From Rattus norvegicus (lineage: Eukaryota > Chordata > Mammalia > Rodentia > Muridae): a stretch of 64,000 nt of DNA. The stretch is from positions 48,156,725 through 48,220,724 of the forward strand of contig NC_086031.1 of the NCBI RefSeq assembly GCF_036323735.1. The letters run 5' to 3'. Under the pieces are notes generated by a model that did not search any database, was not told where the DNA came from, and was given only the letters and a program-made list of their open reading frames with translations. The position numbers and the translations under genes were made by a program. Positions 8,911-22,314 of this stretch are shown piece after piece. How positions within the stretch are numbered: position 1 is the first letter of the stretch; each line of letters starts with the position of its first letter.

Positions 8911-11300
8911 AGCTTAAAGAAGCTCTCTCAGGTCACTGTTGATTCAGTGGGGGGTGGGAGGGACCCAAGAGGAAAGGGTGGCACACAGTAGGCAAAGGTC
9001 AGAGCCAGGATTACATTTCCGATGCGTCTGGCCCCATGAAAATCTCCTCACTGAATCTACCAGCCAACAAGCATTCTCCAGTACATGGGTGACAGCATAC
9101 AAGGCACTGGCCAGGCTCCACACATCCACTTGCCACTTGGGAAGATGCTTAACCTCTGCTAGACTGTCATTTCCCAAATGGACACGTGGTGGCAGCAGAG
9201 AAGAGCTTTTCCTACTCTACTGCTTGCGCCGTCTGCAGCCACCAGTGAAGCCACCAATCCGTGAAGAACTGAGTCCAGTCTGCGCCTGCCTGGACTTGGA
9301 TGCTCCTAAAGAAGACCCTGAACTAAGCGCTCACTTTGAAATGAACCCTATGAGGCCTTTTACGTGCCTCAGCTCAACCTCCACTCCCAGTAGGTGGATG
9401 ACAGAACGATTGTCGCCTGCATTTTACAGGCATTCAGTTAAAGACTGATTCTAGCCAGTTCTGAGTCCAGAATGAAGGCTTAAAATGGGCCAAGACAAGC
9501 ATGTGCCTCCAGGGTCATCTATGAAAGAGTGATCTACAACCCCAGCACTGAGGCTGAGGCAGGAGAATCTTGAGCTCCAGGCTAGCCTGGGCTATGTAGT
9601 GATACACTGTTTCAAAACAAACAAAGAAAGAGGAGTAAGCAAGTAATACATATCCCTGCAGCTTCTGGCCAGTGACACCTTAATTGTTGCATTTAAAGAA
9701 ACTCTTCATTCCCTAAAGGTCTATTTTGGTATACACTTGCTGGAAGCCTGGTTTGGGGTTGGGAATGAGTTAGGCCGGAGAGAGGCGAGTGTAACTGTAA
9801 GAGTGTGGGAGTGAGAGGTGACATGTGGCCTGGGCTGTGGCAGGGATGCTGAGGCAGGGACTGTGGGTCTGGGGAGGAACAGGGGCCTGAAGATTAGGGA
9901 GAAGCCACGGAGCATATTCTTATGGATAAAGCTAACACTTACCCACTCCCGTCCCCTGCCTGTCCACTGGCCTCTCTAACTGTTTAGAGCAGGGTCCATG
10001 GGCGGCTTCCTACAGAGCGTGCCTGACAGCAGGGTTAACTATAGGCCCACTACTTACTAATGGCTTCAGCCTGGGTTTCCCTCTCTGTGAGATGGATGGG
10101 GCACTCCTGCTTTCTGGGTGACTGAAGCAGGTATCCACTGTCTTTCTGGGAGTCTGTATTCGTCCCTCTTTCTTCAGCCTCCATCTGCTGGTTAAGTCAT
10201 GAAACAAGTAGTCCACTGTTAGTAAAAGTGCTCTCCTGAGAATTCAGATAGCCAAAGTCCCCCCAGATACCAAACCTTTCGTCTGTGCTAGTTCTATCCA
10301 TAGGAGAGTGCACTCTGTGGCTTCTCCCTGGCCTTCACACACGTCTGTTCCTCCCCATGCCCACAGTCCCTGTCTCAGCCCAGACTACATGTCACCTCAC
10401 ATTAAGACAAGGCTTTTCCTTGGTCCCTCTGCTCCCTTACCGTCCCTTCTCTATTCTCTCCACAACCAATCAGCTTAATCTTTATAAATGAAGGATCTAA
10501 TCTAATCACTCCCATGCTTAGAAACTCCTAACTGCTTTCCCAACCTGGAGAATAAAGTCCCAATCATCAACTGTGTCGAGACCCCTCGATAGCCCCCACC
10601 TCCTGTTATCTCACACCCCTGGTATCCAGTTGTCAGAGTTAACCTTAGGCATCCAGATCCCAGTGTGCAACTTCTAGGCAGCCACCGTCATCCTGCTTAC
10701 CCAGGTGCTTGTTTTCAGGAAGGATCTTTCTGAGCCCCAAGCACTCAGCACACCTAAAGCCATTTGTACTCACACTGACCCTGCCACTGTGGGCTCTGGG
10801 CCCCTCTAGCTCTGTAGCCTTCCATTGCAGTTGGATCTCAGCACAAAGCAAGCATCTGTAATATTTCAATCCATGTACTGGGTAGACATAGCAGAGTGGG
10901 GACGTGTGCAGTGCTGGGTGGGGGTACAGAGAGGGCAGTGTGAAGTGTTCAACAGACAAGGAAAAAATGGGGATCCTTTCAGGTGATAGTGAGGGCTACA
11001 GTAGGAAGGCTTCGTGGCTGGAGACTGAAAACGAGTGTGGGTGTGACCACGGTGCGATGCAGTCGGAAAGATCCCTCAGTGGGGGTCACATTGGAGCTTC
11101 CTAAAATCCAGGAAGACTTGCTCATCTTGTCCTCAGCTCATCTTGTCATTATGGGTGGCCAGCCCTTCCCTGGTTGCTTCTTTTTATTGTCAGGTAAAGA
11201 AACCACTTCTGCACCCCAGAGAGTCCCGTACAGAAGTATCCCCACTGTCCTACACTGCCCTCCCAAGCTTGTCTCTTAAGCATCATTTGTCCTTTTTTTC
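8911..11300. other. Intergenic DNA downstream of Chit1
   Basis: A fragment of B1 lies at about 9535-9640. The rest is unique-looking sequence without a convincing exon, promoter or RNA gene. Confidence 0.6.
9535..9640 (+). repeat. B1 SINE, partial
   Basis: 'ccccagcactgaggctgagg' to 'gctagcctgggctatgtagt' and an A-rich tail (caaaacaaacaaagaaag) match the B1 layout. Confidence 0.8.
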
Positions 11301-11305
11301 CCCTA

Positions 11306-11481
11306 AGATTTGTTTAATGTATGTAAGTGCTCTAGCTGCACATACACCTGCAGGCCAGAAGAGGGCACCAGATTTCATTATAGATGCTTATGAGCCACCA
11401 TGTGGTTCCTGAGAATTGAACTCAGGCCCTCTGGAAGAGCAGCTACCAGTGCTCTTAACCACTGAGTCATCTCTCCAGCCC
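11306..11481 (-). repeat. B2/B3 SINE
   Basis: Reverse complement begins with 'ggctggagagatgactcagt', the tRNA-derived A box, followed by 'gttcaattctcagg' (B box) and the B2/B3 body. Confidence 0.88.
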
Positions 11482-11522
11482 CCGTCATTTGTCCTTTGAA
11501 TTTCTTAAGAAATCTTTCTCTA

Positions 11523-11670
11523 AGACAGATATGGTGGTTTCCGCCTATGATCTCAGCATTCGGGAGGCAGAGACAGGAGACCTACACGTCTACATGGAAA
11601 TTTACACCAGCCAGGGCATCATAGCAAGACCCTGGCTCAAAAGACCAAAGTAAAAATAAAAGAAAAAATT
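11523..11670 (+). repeat. B1 SINE, diverged
   Basis: 'atggtggtttccgcctatga', 'gggaggcagagacaggagac' and the A-rich end 'aaaataaaagaaaaaatt' follow the B1 order. Confidence 0.7.
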
Positions 11671-13145
11671 AAAGGAAAGAAAACCTCCTTTTAAAGTCAG
11701 ATACTTTTCTATATTCTAACAGTATTGTGTGTTTGTTTTCTTTTTAAGGTTTACTCCTTCTGAAATTAAGATCAGCATTTGCTGTGAGGTAGAATCTTAT
11801 TTTATTTTATTTTATTATCTGTCCCCTTCCTGAACATCTCAGCGTTTCTCCAGGTGAAAGGAATCTTTTCATTCTCTTAATCTAGATCATTCTCTGCCCC
11901 AAGAACTCAATCAACAGTGAAACTTGCCAGTAGATTTTAATGCCGAAGACAGGAAGTTCGTCCATGAAGCCTTAGTTTTAGGACCACCTATGCTCTCCTA
12001 AGCCTTGTTTTTCTACGTAGATATCGGAGTCATTAAACAGTCTTGTCAGGCTTTGGTTAGACTTGCACTGAGCTGTGGACTTGTTCTGGTAAATCATCAT
12101 CTTTATCACATTGCATTTCCTTGGCAACAATGTGTTTCTTTGTTTATGTTTCTTGTGCTACCTTTTCACAACATACTTTAATGCCACTTTATAATATTCG
12201 TCTTAAGTATCTCACACATTACTCCCAGGTTCAATTTTTTATTATTACTGTAAGTTTCACCTTTCTCTTTGGCTACAGCAGGAGCGTGTAGCTAACTTTT
12301 CGATGACTTTTGTGTATTGACATTGTGTCACGACTTTTCTAACTCTCAGTAATTTTCTGTTTTGTTTTGTTTGGTCTCGAGGCAGGGTCTCTGACTGCCC
12401 TGGATTCCACACCCTGGCCCTCTTCACCTCAGTCTCCCAGCATGCACCACCACACCCGGTTTGCTCTCATTAACTCTGCTCATTATGCAGCAGATCCTGC
12501 CTAGTGTTCCATGTGGCCAACCACATCCTCCTGACAAATGAGTTTTCCTTCGTGCACTCTAAAGCCTTTGCCCATTTTCTTGCTTTCTGATCATAGCAAG
12601 CTCTCCAGGAGGAGCTGGATATTAGCATCAAAGTAGGCCCTGCTGTCTTGTTCTTGATCTAAATGAGAATGTTTTCACTGTCTCGGCATTAAACACGAGA
12701 TTTGGTGTGGGATTCATTGAGTCTATTTTTACTTTTGAGACAGTCTCAAGTAGCCCAGGCTGGCCTCAAACTCTAGCTGGGGATGACCTTGAACTGGTGA
12801 CTCTCTGCTTGACACCTCTTTCCCCAGTGCTTAGATCATAATTGTGCACCACCGTGCTTAGATTAATATGGGGTTTATCAGAGAAGGGAAGCTTCCTTCT
12901 GTTTCTACTTTGCTAAGTGTTTTCATGTGTCTGAACGATTTTGGTCAAATATTTATTTAAACATTTTTTTGTTTGTTTTATTCAACTCTAGTGGTAAGAT
13001 AAATTGTTAAATTTTCTTATAGTCCTAGGATTATTCTAACTTGGTCATGATCTATTTACAGGCGTTTAGGTATACTGCAAGATTATATGGGTGTTTTCTT
13101 TTCCATTTTTGCACATGTAAACTTCTACATAAAGTGGGACTCCAA
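11671..13145. other. Intergenic, AT-rich, with two antisense B1 fragments
   Basis: B1-like antisense pieces at about 12375-12465 ('gaggcagggtctctgactgc') and 12728-12862 ('ttgagacagtctcaagtagc'). A TTTTA run sits at 11798-11816. No coding signal. Confidence 0.6.
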
Positions 13146-13146
13146 G

Positions 13147-13275
13147 GGGCTGGAGAAATGGCTCAGTCGTTAAGAGCACCAGCTGTTCTGCCAGAGGTCC
13201 CGAGTTCAATTCCCAGCAACCACAAGGTGACTCACAACCACCTGTAGTGAGTCCTGATGCCCTCTTCTGACAAAA
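13147..13275 (+). repeat. B2/B3 SINE, 3' truncated
   Basis: 'ggggctggagaaatggctca', 'ttaagagcaccagctgttct' and 'gagttcaattcccagcaacc' mark the tRNA-like head. The body stops after 'ccctcttctgac'. Confidence 0.88.
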
Positions 13276-16170
13276 AGTGGAACTGCACTGCGTTCTGGGA
13301 TTTCCCCTGCTGCCTCAGCCACTGCCCCTGGCAATAATGAACTCGTGTGAGTTTTAAGGCTCTCATAGCCTCTTTCTCAGCTAGGAAGTGGCCCCTTCTC
13401 CTTCTGAAGACTGTGTGAAAAAGACTTGGCAGCAGCCCCCAGTACGGCTGTCTCGGAGCAATGCTTCTTTTAATTTTATTTTTAATTTTTTAAATTTAAT
13501 TTTTTAATGGCTTGTTTAATGGTTTTTGATGGCTCCAGAGCCGTTGCGTCTGTCTCTCGTAGACTGAGGAGTGGCGCTCGTTATCGGTCTGATGATCATC
13601 CCTTTCCAGCCTAAGGGACCTGCGGGTGACAAAAAGCAGCACCAGAACACTAGTTTCCTGAGAACTCAGGGCTTCTGTGTCCCTGAACAAGATACAGTCA
13701 GGGAGGGCACTGGCTACCTCTCTAGTCCCTCCCAGGGTCTCCCCAGGAGGGATTAATCGAGTTCTGTAAATCTACTGTTCTCCCAGAGGTCACTGGAGTG
13801 GACCCAGACTATTCAATGTCCACGGGACCATGGCCAGCTAAGAACCCTCTTAGGGCAGTTCCTCACCTGATGCACTGTCCTCACCCTCAGACTATCGGGA
13901 CGCAGAGTCTTCTAGGGACCTACTGAGGGCCCAGTGCAGTAAACCATCTCTACTCCTCCCTCCTTCATCCCTTGCTTAGATCCCAGTCCCACTCATGGCA
14001 TCACAGACTTGGGTCATTTTCCTATACTGGGTGGGAGAGACCTGAGTATCCTTGGACTCTACGGCTTGTTGTCATTGAGTTTGGGGACCCAGAAAGGACT
14101 CTGGGGAAAGAGCTGCACCAATGGAGACGCAGAACGGAAGCACAATCTCTAAAAGCTTGTGTAGCTCCGTGTCTCAGGTACGGATGGAGTTAATGCCTCA
14201 TCGATCTCCCCTCTTTGACACTGTGCCCTTTCTGAGTCTTTTCCCACGTTGTGAGGGGTAGGTTTACCACTGAGAGGCACTCTTTCTGCTTCTTCATCTT
14301 CTGGTTGGGAGGAAAGCCCACTCCTCTGAGTCCAGACCCTGACTCAGACGACTTCTCTTAATTCGTTCAGTTATTTGTGCAATGCATATTGTCCAGACGT
14401 ACCGGAAGGAGAGGAATTGTACTCCAAAGACCTGCTCCCACATTTCTTTTGAGCCACTCCTCATTTTGCTCAGGGTGTGAATGGGGAGGGACAGACATTC
14501 CTGGCATGATCGCCCCTCCTTGACCCCCACCAGATGGCATGGGAGATCTTGGGAGCTTAGAGAAGCCCCAAATCCACTCCACACCCTCCTCCTGCCATTC
14601 CATTCCCAGCTGTTTTCCAGACCAATAATAACCCAAGGAGGTCAGGGAATCAAAGCCCAGGCTTAGCCAAAGGCATCCTCCTGGGTCTCACACCCCATCC
14701 CCCCACCATCCCTTCGAAACCAGACTCCATGGTGGGGCGCCAAGGGGACTGCCTGGGGAAGAGAGACATCTAAAGACAAAGAACTCAAGGGCCCAATGTC
14801 TATCACTCTTGCCCTCATCACTTGGTCCTCACTGTCCTCCCAACCAGAGCATCCAGGGGAAGTAAGAGCTAGCCTGCCCTACCGAGGGCAGACTGGTTAG
14901 TTAGCGATCTTGTCTTTCCTGAACCTTCCCGTGGTTATCACTTAATCCTCACCCTCCGAGCTGTGGTTCAATGTGAGACCCCCCTACTGGCAGTAGCTTT
15001 TGTGGTGCCCTTACTTCGGTGTCTGTAGGAGTGGAAACATCCGCCATGTTCATGTTTTAAAGTGGTTGTCGGTACGTCCCATGTGGCTTGCTTACGTCCT
15101 GGGCTGCCTTCTGTGCACAGCCCAGGGTTCATTCACCATACTGAAGGTCAGCCCAGAAAAAGAAAGGATTTGACCCTTGAAGTCAGAGCACTGAAAGAAT
15201 GTCACTGTTTGGAGTTCTGCCGCGTCACCACCTGGAGCAGAGGGACCTTTTCTTACTGTGCTCTTCTGTGACCTAGAGTGAGACCTTTTCTCATCGAAGT
15301 CCACTATACTGTGGGCTGGCTACCACAGCCAGCCACTGCCACCACTGGATGCCCACTTTCTAAAAAGAAGAATAAAAGGAAAGGCCCCATCCTCCACTTG
15401 AGACCAAACACAGACTCCCTGCACCCTGCTCTCCCAGCCAGAACTCTCCTTTAACCACAAGCTGAGCTAGATGTAGGAAGCTGGCTCCACAGCTCCTCCC
15501 CTAGCGTCCCCGCACACATTAGAATGCACTGCCTCGGGCAAACATAGGGCTCACTACCATGGGTGGACAGGTGTCTAATGCTGCCCTTTGCCTCAGGGCC
15601 TGCTTTCCCAATTACTCAGGGCCTCTGTTTCCACTGGTGACCTCAGCTGTACCATCCTGCCTGTCCACCCTGAGCCACTTCAGCCACAGAGCTAGCCAAA
15701 GGTAGCCAGCAGTGGGATATGACATCTAGGCTGTATCTAGAACATCTCTGGGATGACTCAGAGGTTACCAGACTTTGGAGAGCATCCTGAGTGCCCCCCA
15801 ACCCCCAGCCTGCTGCTAGAGACATGTCTGACACAGCACACAGAGGGCCCCAGATGCCTGGAGACAAAATCTTCCTAATCCTTTAATCCAGTGGTGGGAG
15901 CCATTTTCTATTAAGGGACCGTGACTTCAGTGGAAAAAGATAATCATCCCAGGCTATAATATTGTATATAATAACTTATTTTTTTGTTCTGATACTGGTC
16001 TTTTAATTGAGAGAGATGTGTAAAACATGAACATTTTGATTTTTAAAGCAAGGCCAAAGAAAGTATGAAATAAACAGGAGTAATGCTGTGTCTAAAATAT
16101 CTTCCCGACTTGGGGCAGTCGAGATGACACAGCTTGGAAGAACATGAAGGGGAAGTGAGAAATTGTGGCA

Positions 16171-16174
<4 letters not shown>
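13276..16174. other. Intergenic, no gene recognised
   Basis: About 2.9 kb of mostly unique-looking DNA. No exon set, CpG island or RNA gene is visible; the AT run at 13465-13510 is low complexity. Confidence 0.55.

Positions 16175-16235
<61 letters not shown>
16175..16235 (+). repeat. (GA)n microsatellite
   Basis: About 30 perfect GA units. Confidence 0.95.
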
Positions 16236-16239
<4 letters not shown>

Positions 16240-16268
16240 GCGGACACTCAGGACTCCATGTCCTAGAG

Positions 16269-16471
16269 CAGTGGTCCTAAAGTCGCAACCCCTTTAGGAG
16301 TGGGGCACAGGGGTCCCCTAAGACATTACAAATCATAGATATTTACATTATGATTCATTAACAGTGGCAAAATTACAGCAGTGATAAGAATAGTTTCATG
16401 GTTGGGGCTGTCACTACAACATAAGGGGCTGTGTTAAGGGGTCCGGGCATTAGGAAGGTTGAGAGACACTG
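16269..16471. mobile_element. Non-autonomous hAT DNA transposon fragment (URR1-like)
   Basis: Starts CAGTGGTCCTAAAG and ends AGGTTGAGAGACACTG, imperfect inverted termini. The interior ('atatttacattatgattcat', 'aaattacagcagtgat') matches the rodent URR1/hAT-Charlie type from memory. Flanks TCCTAGAG/CTCTAGAG agree at 6 of 8 positions, the duplication length of hAT elements. Confidence 0.75.
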
Positions 16472-16647
16472 CTCTAGAGGATCCTCTCACCCCAGCTTCT
16501 TCCACAGTGTTTGACTTTCAGAAAGTTACCAAGCAGAAGCCTGTATGGAGAAGTGTTCATTGTTAAACCACTTAATCCTCACAAGAACTCTAAAGGTTAA
16601 GGCATTTGTTTTTGTTTGGTTTTGATTTTGTTTGTGGTTTTAGGTTT

Positions 16648-16735
16648 CTGAGACAGGGTTTTTACCCTAGGTAGCCTCTGCCTGCTAAATACTGGGACAC
16701 TAGACCTGGGCTACCACACACCCAAGACTAAGTAC
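16648..16735 (-). repeat. B1-like SINE fragment
   Basis: 'ctgagacagggtttttaccc' and 'gcctctgcctgctaaatact' are the reverse of a B1 3' half. Confidence 0.65.
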
Positions 16736-16779
16736 ACAAATGAAAAAAGTCGACCCAGAAAATTTGCTCAGGTGCACAC

Positions 16780-16930
16780 AGTTAGCCATGTGGTGGGTGT
16801 TAGATGACTTGGCTGCCCTTCTAGAGGATCAGAGTTCAATTCCCAGGACTCACAGTAAGTGGCTTATAGCTGCCTGCAACTCCAGCTCCTGGGACTCTGA
16901 TGCCCTCTTCTAGTCTCTTCAGGAACCCAC
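16780..16930 (+). repeat. B2/B3-type SINE, diverged
   Basis: 'gatcagagttcaattcccag' (B box) and 'gccctcttctagtctcttca' in B2/B3 order; it grades into the CA tract that follows. Confidence 0.7.
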
Positions 16931-17694
16931 ACTCACATGCACACACATGCACACGCACACACCAACACACAAACACACACATACACACAGGTTAAAAAAC
17001 AAGTCCTCATCTAAAGCAGACTTTCCGCTCTTCTCTGAACCACCTCATGTTGGCCCCTCCCTCACATACATACTCACAAACACATACACACACATATACT
17101 CACACACTCACACACTCACTCATACACACACACTCACACACTCAAACACACATACATACTCTCACACATACACACACTCTCTCACACCTACACATACACT
17201 CACACACACAGTCACACACACTTACACACTCACATACATATTCACAAACTCATACATACACATATACTCTCAAACACATACACACACTCATACACACACA
17301 CTCACACACTCAAACACCATACATACTCTCACACATACACACTCTCACACCTACACATACACTCACACACACAGTCACACACACACACTCACATACACTC
17401 TCACATACATACTCTCCCATACACATAGACTCACACACATTTGCACACTCACACATTCACACACACTCTCACACTCTCATATTCACACACACTCTCTCAC
17501 ACACACTCACACACATTCACACACTCACACACACATTCACACACACTCTCTCACACAGACTCAAATACACTCACACTCAAGTACACACTCTCACACATGC
17601 ACATACACACACAAACTCTCACATGCACACTCTGATACACACTCACATTCACACTCACACTCACACTCGAACACACACACACTCACAGAGTATA
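16931..17694 (+). repeat. Complex CA-rich tract, about 760 bp
   Basis: ACACAC mixed with ACTCACAC and ACATAC units; internal segments repeat imperfectly (compare 17070-17230 with 17240-17400). A short unique piece sits at 16988-17060. The His/Thr/Ser open frames are repeat artefacts. Confidence 0.92.
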
Positions 17695-20300
17695 CCACAA
17701 TACAGTCATTCTTCCCCCCTCCTCTGGAACTCCTTCAGTTGCCCATCTGTTCTCCTCACCCTTCCCAACCTCAAAGGTTTGTCTGATCTGTCCCTTCTGG
17801 AAAATTCCTCCACAGACCTTCTTGGTCCAGCAGTTCATCCTGGGTCATTTACTAAGAAGGCATCCCAGCGCTGATACCCCATTTTGGTTTATTTTTTACC
17901 TGGGATTCTGTGATCCACAGCGATTCCCTCCTGTGAAGAAGGTTTCCACGTAAACAGAAATTTATCACCCTTAATTATTGATCCCATCTCACTTCACTTC
18001 TGGCACATGGTAGATGTTCAATGTGCGCTTGTTGGGATTGAAGCACTTTGGTAGGCATCGACTGGTGGACGGCAGGTTCCAAGTAAGCCTGTGTTACATA
18101 GTAAGACCCTGTCTTAAGACAACAACAACAAACTTGTTGAATGAATGACTAGGTTTCTCTGTAGCCTGGTGTTGATGGACCCTGCTCTTAGCTATCAGAA
18201 CGGCATTTCCGCAGAGAAGCAATCATCAGGCCATACATATGCTGCATTTCTCTCATAAGCTCTAGTCAGAACTCATCCCTTGCATAGAAAAGACCTCAGC
18301 CGAGACTATAGATGGAGGTTAATGAGATGTGACCCAGGCTCAAGGTTTGATCTCCTGGAGTTTCTAGAACACACAACCACAAAGGATTGTAGTTTCTGAC
18401 TAAATGAGCCATAAACAAGGAGAAATGAACAAACCAAATATGTTCAAAGGAAGGAGAGAGGCTGGCTGGGTGATCCAGGGGGGTTTCACACAGAGATTCA
18501 GTGTTGAACTAGAGCCCCGAATGACGTCCAAATCACAGAAGTTTCTGTCAATAACAGGGCCTCAGGCTTGAGACAGGATCCCCACGGTGTGTGTGTGTGC
18601 TCCAATTGGAGGGCCAAAAGAAGGGGGGAGATGGATGGGAAGAATGTGGCAAGCCTACAGATGAGAGCCCGCTGGAGCTCTGAGCTGACTGTAGGCTAGA
18701 GCAGCTCAGAAAGGAGGGTGGCAGGCATGACAGGGTTAACTGGCTTCTCTCTGTGAACAGTTCCGTGCAGGCCTATTCCTCTGTTTTCAAGTAGTGTGAA
18801 ATGTAAGAGGGTCAACAAGCCTGGTTTCTCAACACCAGGAAGTGAGGCAACTGTTTTTGAGAAAATATCCTTCCTTGGTGAGGGCAAGGCTCCAAGCTGT
18901 GTCTCTTTGCCGGACACAGTAATCCTGGTTTTAGCTTGTCCGGGAAGGGGTGGGGACCAGGACCTCAGGATGGAGATGGAAATGAAGATAGTCAGCCAGG
19001 ACTGCTGGTGGAGGGCGAGAGTGCTGAAGGGCTACAGTGTAGCAACCAGGCTTACCACCCGCAGAGAGGAGCAAGGCATGGCGAAGGGAAAGAGCCTTCC
19101 CTGGGGCTCCCGGGAACCTCCAAGAAAGAGTCCCGGGTCTGAAACAGTTACTAGCCTCTGCATCCTTGACTGCCATCTCTCCCAGTTCCGTGACTCCCAC
19201 ACTTTATACCAGTCCCCAGCTTGGAGAACCAGGGACCACAGACACTTCATTTAGTTCCTTTTTCTGAACCCACATCTATAACATCTTCACCTCACTGTAT
19301 TGTAACGTGAGCTCATACAACTGTCATCTCGAGACCATTGGGAAACATCTTGCCAATAGCCTTAGGATCTGCCAACCATAAATTTATTTTCCTTGTTACA
19401 TCATAACTGTAAGTTTGCTACTGAGCAGTGTCTCGGTTCCTAAGACCATCAGAAATATGTATTTTCTGGCGGTCACCACACACATTGAGACCTGCTGCCT
19501 TAGAGGTCTCCTCACTTTGCATTACCTGTCTGGCCCCACCCTCCCTCCCCTCCAGCCCCTGGAGCATTTGGAGTTGAACCTTGGCTACATCTCCACTTCT
19601 ACCTGGTCTCTAAATGGCAGGGCTCCTCAGCCTTGGCCTGGGTGTCTTTCCTTAGGAACTATTGTCCCTTGGCTGGCTTTTAAAAGTATCTCTATGCTAC
19701 TGGCCCCAATGTGTACCTACCTCCACCTTAAGCCTCCTCCTACACTCAGAAGGGCATCTATGCTGGCCTGCTTGCTCTTTGTGCACAGAAGGATCCTGCT
19801 TCTCTCTCCACCCTGCCCCTTGCCTCTGTGGGCTCCATCTGCTCTGGTCACGAGCTCTTTGCTTGCTAGTCCTTCTCCTTCTAGGACCTATCCTGTGGTA
19901 TCCTGTGCCTCCACCACTTTCTCCCTTCTAGGCTAAACCCTAAATCCCCCAGACTTTACCTTAAGCCTGTCTTCTGGGAGAGTCTTTCCTGACTATCCTA
20001 GCCACACAAATCCTCAGCCAGATTCACCCCATGACCCAGCTTAGCCAAGCACTGGGCACATAGCTCAGAAAGTCTCTCTTGGAACAAAGAATGAGCATAG
20101 CCACAGGTCCCAGGCAACTCCTGGGAGGTCTTCCTTAAGCCAGCAGGGATATGGCCACTTCTTCCCTTATCTGTGGAATTTCTCAAAATCGCCCTGGCCA
20201 ATACCATATTTCTCTCTCCTCCTGAATAAATTCACAAATGGACATACTGCTCACCCACTTCCTAGCTTCCCCTCTCAGTTTCTAGATTTGAATGCCGGAC
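17695..20300. other. Intergenic, no gene recognised
   Basis: A weak B1 remnant at about 18045-18130 ('gtgttacatagtaagaccct'). The remainder is moderately GC-rich unique-looking DNA with no supported exon. Confidence 0.55.
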
Positions 20301-20480
20301 ACTGCAGGGGAGAACAGGACAGGGTAGGGGAGAGCAGGACAGGGCAGGGAAGAGCAGGACAGGGCAGGTGAGAACAGGACAGGGCAGGGAAGAGCAGGAC
20401 AGGGCAGGGGAGAGCAGGACAGGGCAGGGGAGAGCAGGACTCTGCAGGGGAGAGCAGGACACTGCAGGGGAGAGTAGGAA
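20301..20480 (+). repeat. Minisatellite, 20-bp unit, 9 copies
   Basis: Unit AGGGCAGGGGAGAGCAGGAC in perfect 20-nt register from 20301 to 20480, with A/G and CAGGG/CTGCA variants at the ends. Strongly purine/G-biased on the plus strand. Confidence 0.95.
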
Positions 20481-20934
20481 GAGTGGAAAATAACCAGTGG
20501 GAGATGTGTTAAAGTCCTGAGGCTGATGGGTTCCTCTGGCCACATCTGAGTCTATAGTTAGCCTCTGACTTCCTTTCTTGGCAAGAGCTGGGCCTGTTAT
20601 CTAGGCCAGTCCCAGTTTCCGACTCTTCCAACCTATTGTCTGCTGTGACTTCCTGGACTCCTGCTATTCTAACTCTTTTTTCTCTTGTTCACCACTTTCC
20701 CCGACCAGGGAATACAGCAGCAGCTGAGATCTGTGTGGAAAGAGTCAAACCGGGCTTGAGCCTTATTCTTCCATATAAAACCTGCATGACTTTGGGAAAT
20801 TACTTATCTTTCTCAGGGTTCAGCTTGCTTACCTGTAAGAAAGATAAAATGACAACCGGATGCACCAGCACCCACAAAGCCACTTCTCCCCCTCAGGGTG
20901 GAAAAATGGTGTAAAGTCATTTTTCAGAAACTGG

Positions 20935-20937
<3 letters not shown>

Positions 20938-20973
<36 letters not shown>

Positions 20974-21450
20974 CCATGCACATGTGTGCACGTATACATA
21001 CACACACACATCCACGCACACACACAAACATCCATGCGCATGCACACACACACATCCATGCACATGCATGTACACACACACATCCATGCACATGCATGTA
21101 CACACACATCCATGCACATGCATGTACACACATCCATGCACATGCATGTACACACACATCCATGCACATGCATGTACACACACACATCCATGCACATGTG
21201 TGCATGTATACATATACACACACCCATGCACATGCTTACACACACATACATACACACACATCCATGCACACACACACCCATGCACACATACACACATCCA
21301 TGCACACATACACACACATACACACATACACACATACATACACATCCATGCACATGCATGAACACACATCCATGCACACACACACACATCCATGCACACA
21401 CACACACATCCATGCACACACACATCCATGCACACACACGCACACACACC
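20938..21450 (+). repeat. CA-rich tract with 'atccatgcacatgcatgtac' higher-order units
   Basis: (CA)n at 20938-20970, followed by repeated 28-32-bp units built from ACACATCCATGCACATGCATGT. The TGCACATGCATG part is near-palindromic. Confidence 0.93.
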
Positions 21451-22314
21451 CTCCTGGGCGGCAGTGAGCTGATGTTTAAATCAGCAGTATAATCATTCCA
21501 TTAACACAAATGTCAGGCGATTGCTCTATCATCTGCCTTGTTTTGTGACATAGGAGAGAAGCTAGGTCACGTCTATAGGCAGGGTGCTCCAGCTCTATGA
21601 GGTAATACCAGGCTCTAAAGACTGGCCTCAAGCAGGTAGGAGACTGTCCCTTATCTCTTGGGCTTCAACTCAGAATCAGGGTGTGTCTCCTATCAAGGAG
21701 TCCTGTAAAGATAGCTCTTTGTGGGGACTCAGCTCAGAGCCCTGCTGTGTGCCACTGACCATGTGCACTTCCCACTCCCCTCTGACCCACTCCCCTCAAG
21801 ACGTTTGCAGTGTCCTGACACAGGCTCATCATCGAAGGCTGAAAGACCCCAAGCTCTCCCAAGGCTCCTTTAGTAATTACCTCCTAAAGGACAGAGCAGT
21901 CACACAGTCCATCTACCTTCGTGGAAATTCTTAGTTCATGGACAACCTGGGCAGTCCTGTCAAATTCATTCATAAAGGACATTAACACTTTCCCCACACC
22001 ATCAGGGCACTGCCCCCTCAGGGGAGTGCTGTTCCCTAGCATGAGAGTCACTTTCAGTCTTGTCCTTTCTCCCTGTACTCTGTCTGTGTTTCCATCTTCA
22101 CCTCAGCTCCTCTGACCAAATGAATCTAGGCTCACAGGCCATCAGCAACTGAGGGGCATGGAGCAGTTACCTGTTCTCCGTCAATGTTAAAGCAATCTGC
22201 ATTAGCTTCTCCTGACTGCTGTAACAAATTGCCACAAACTTTGAAGGTTTACTTTGCAGGATATTTGATCTCACTGTGAACCCTAAGGTTGTATCATTTA
22301 CCGAGAAAACCTGT
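21451..22314. other. Intergenic, nothing recognised
   Basis: About 860 bp of unique-looking DNA with no repeat or gene signal I can name. Confidence 0.5.
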
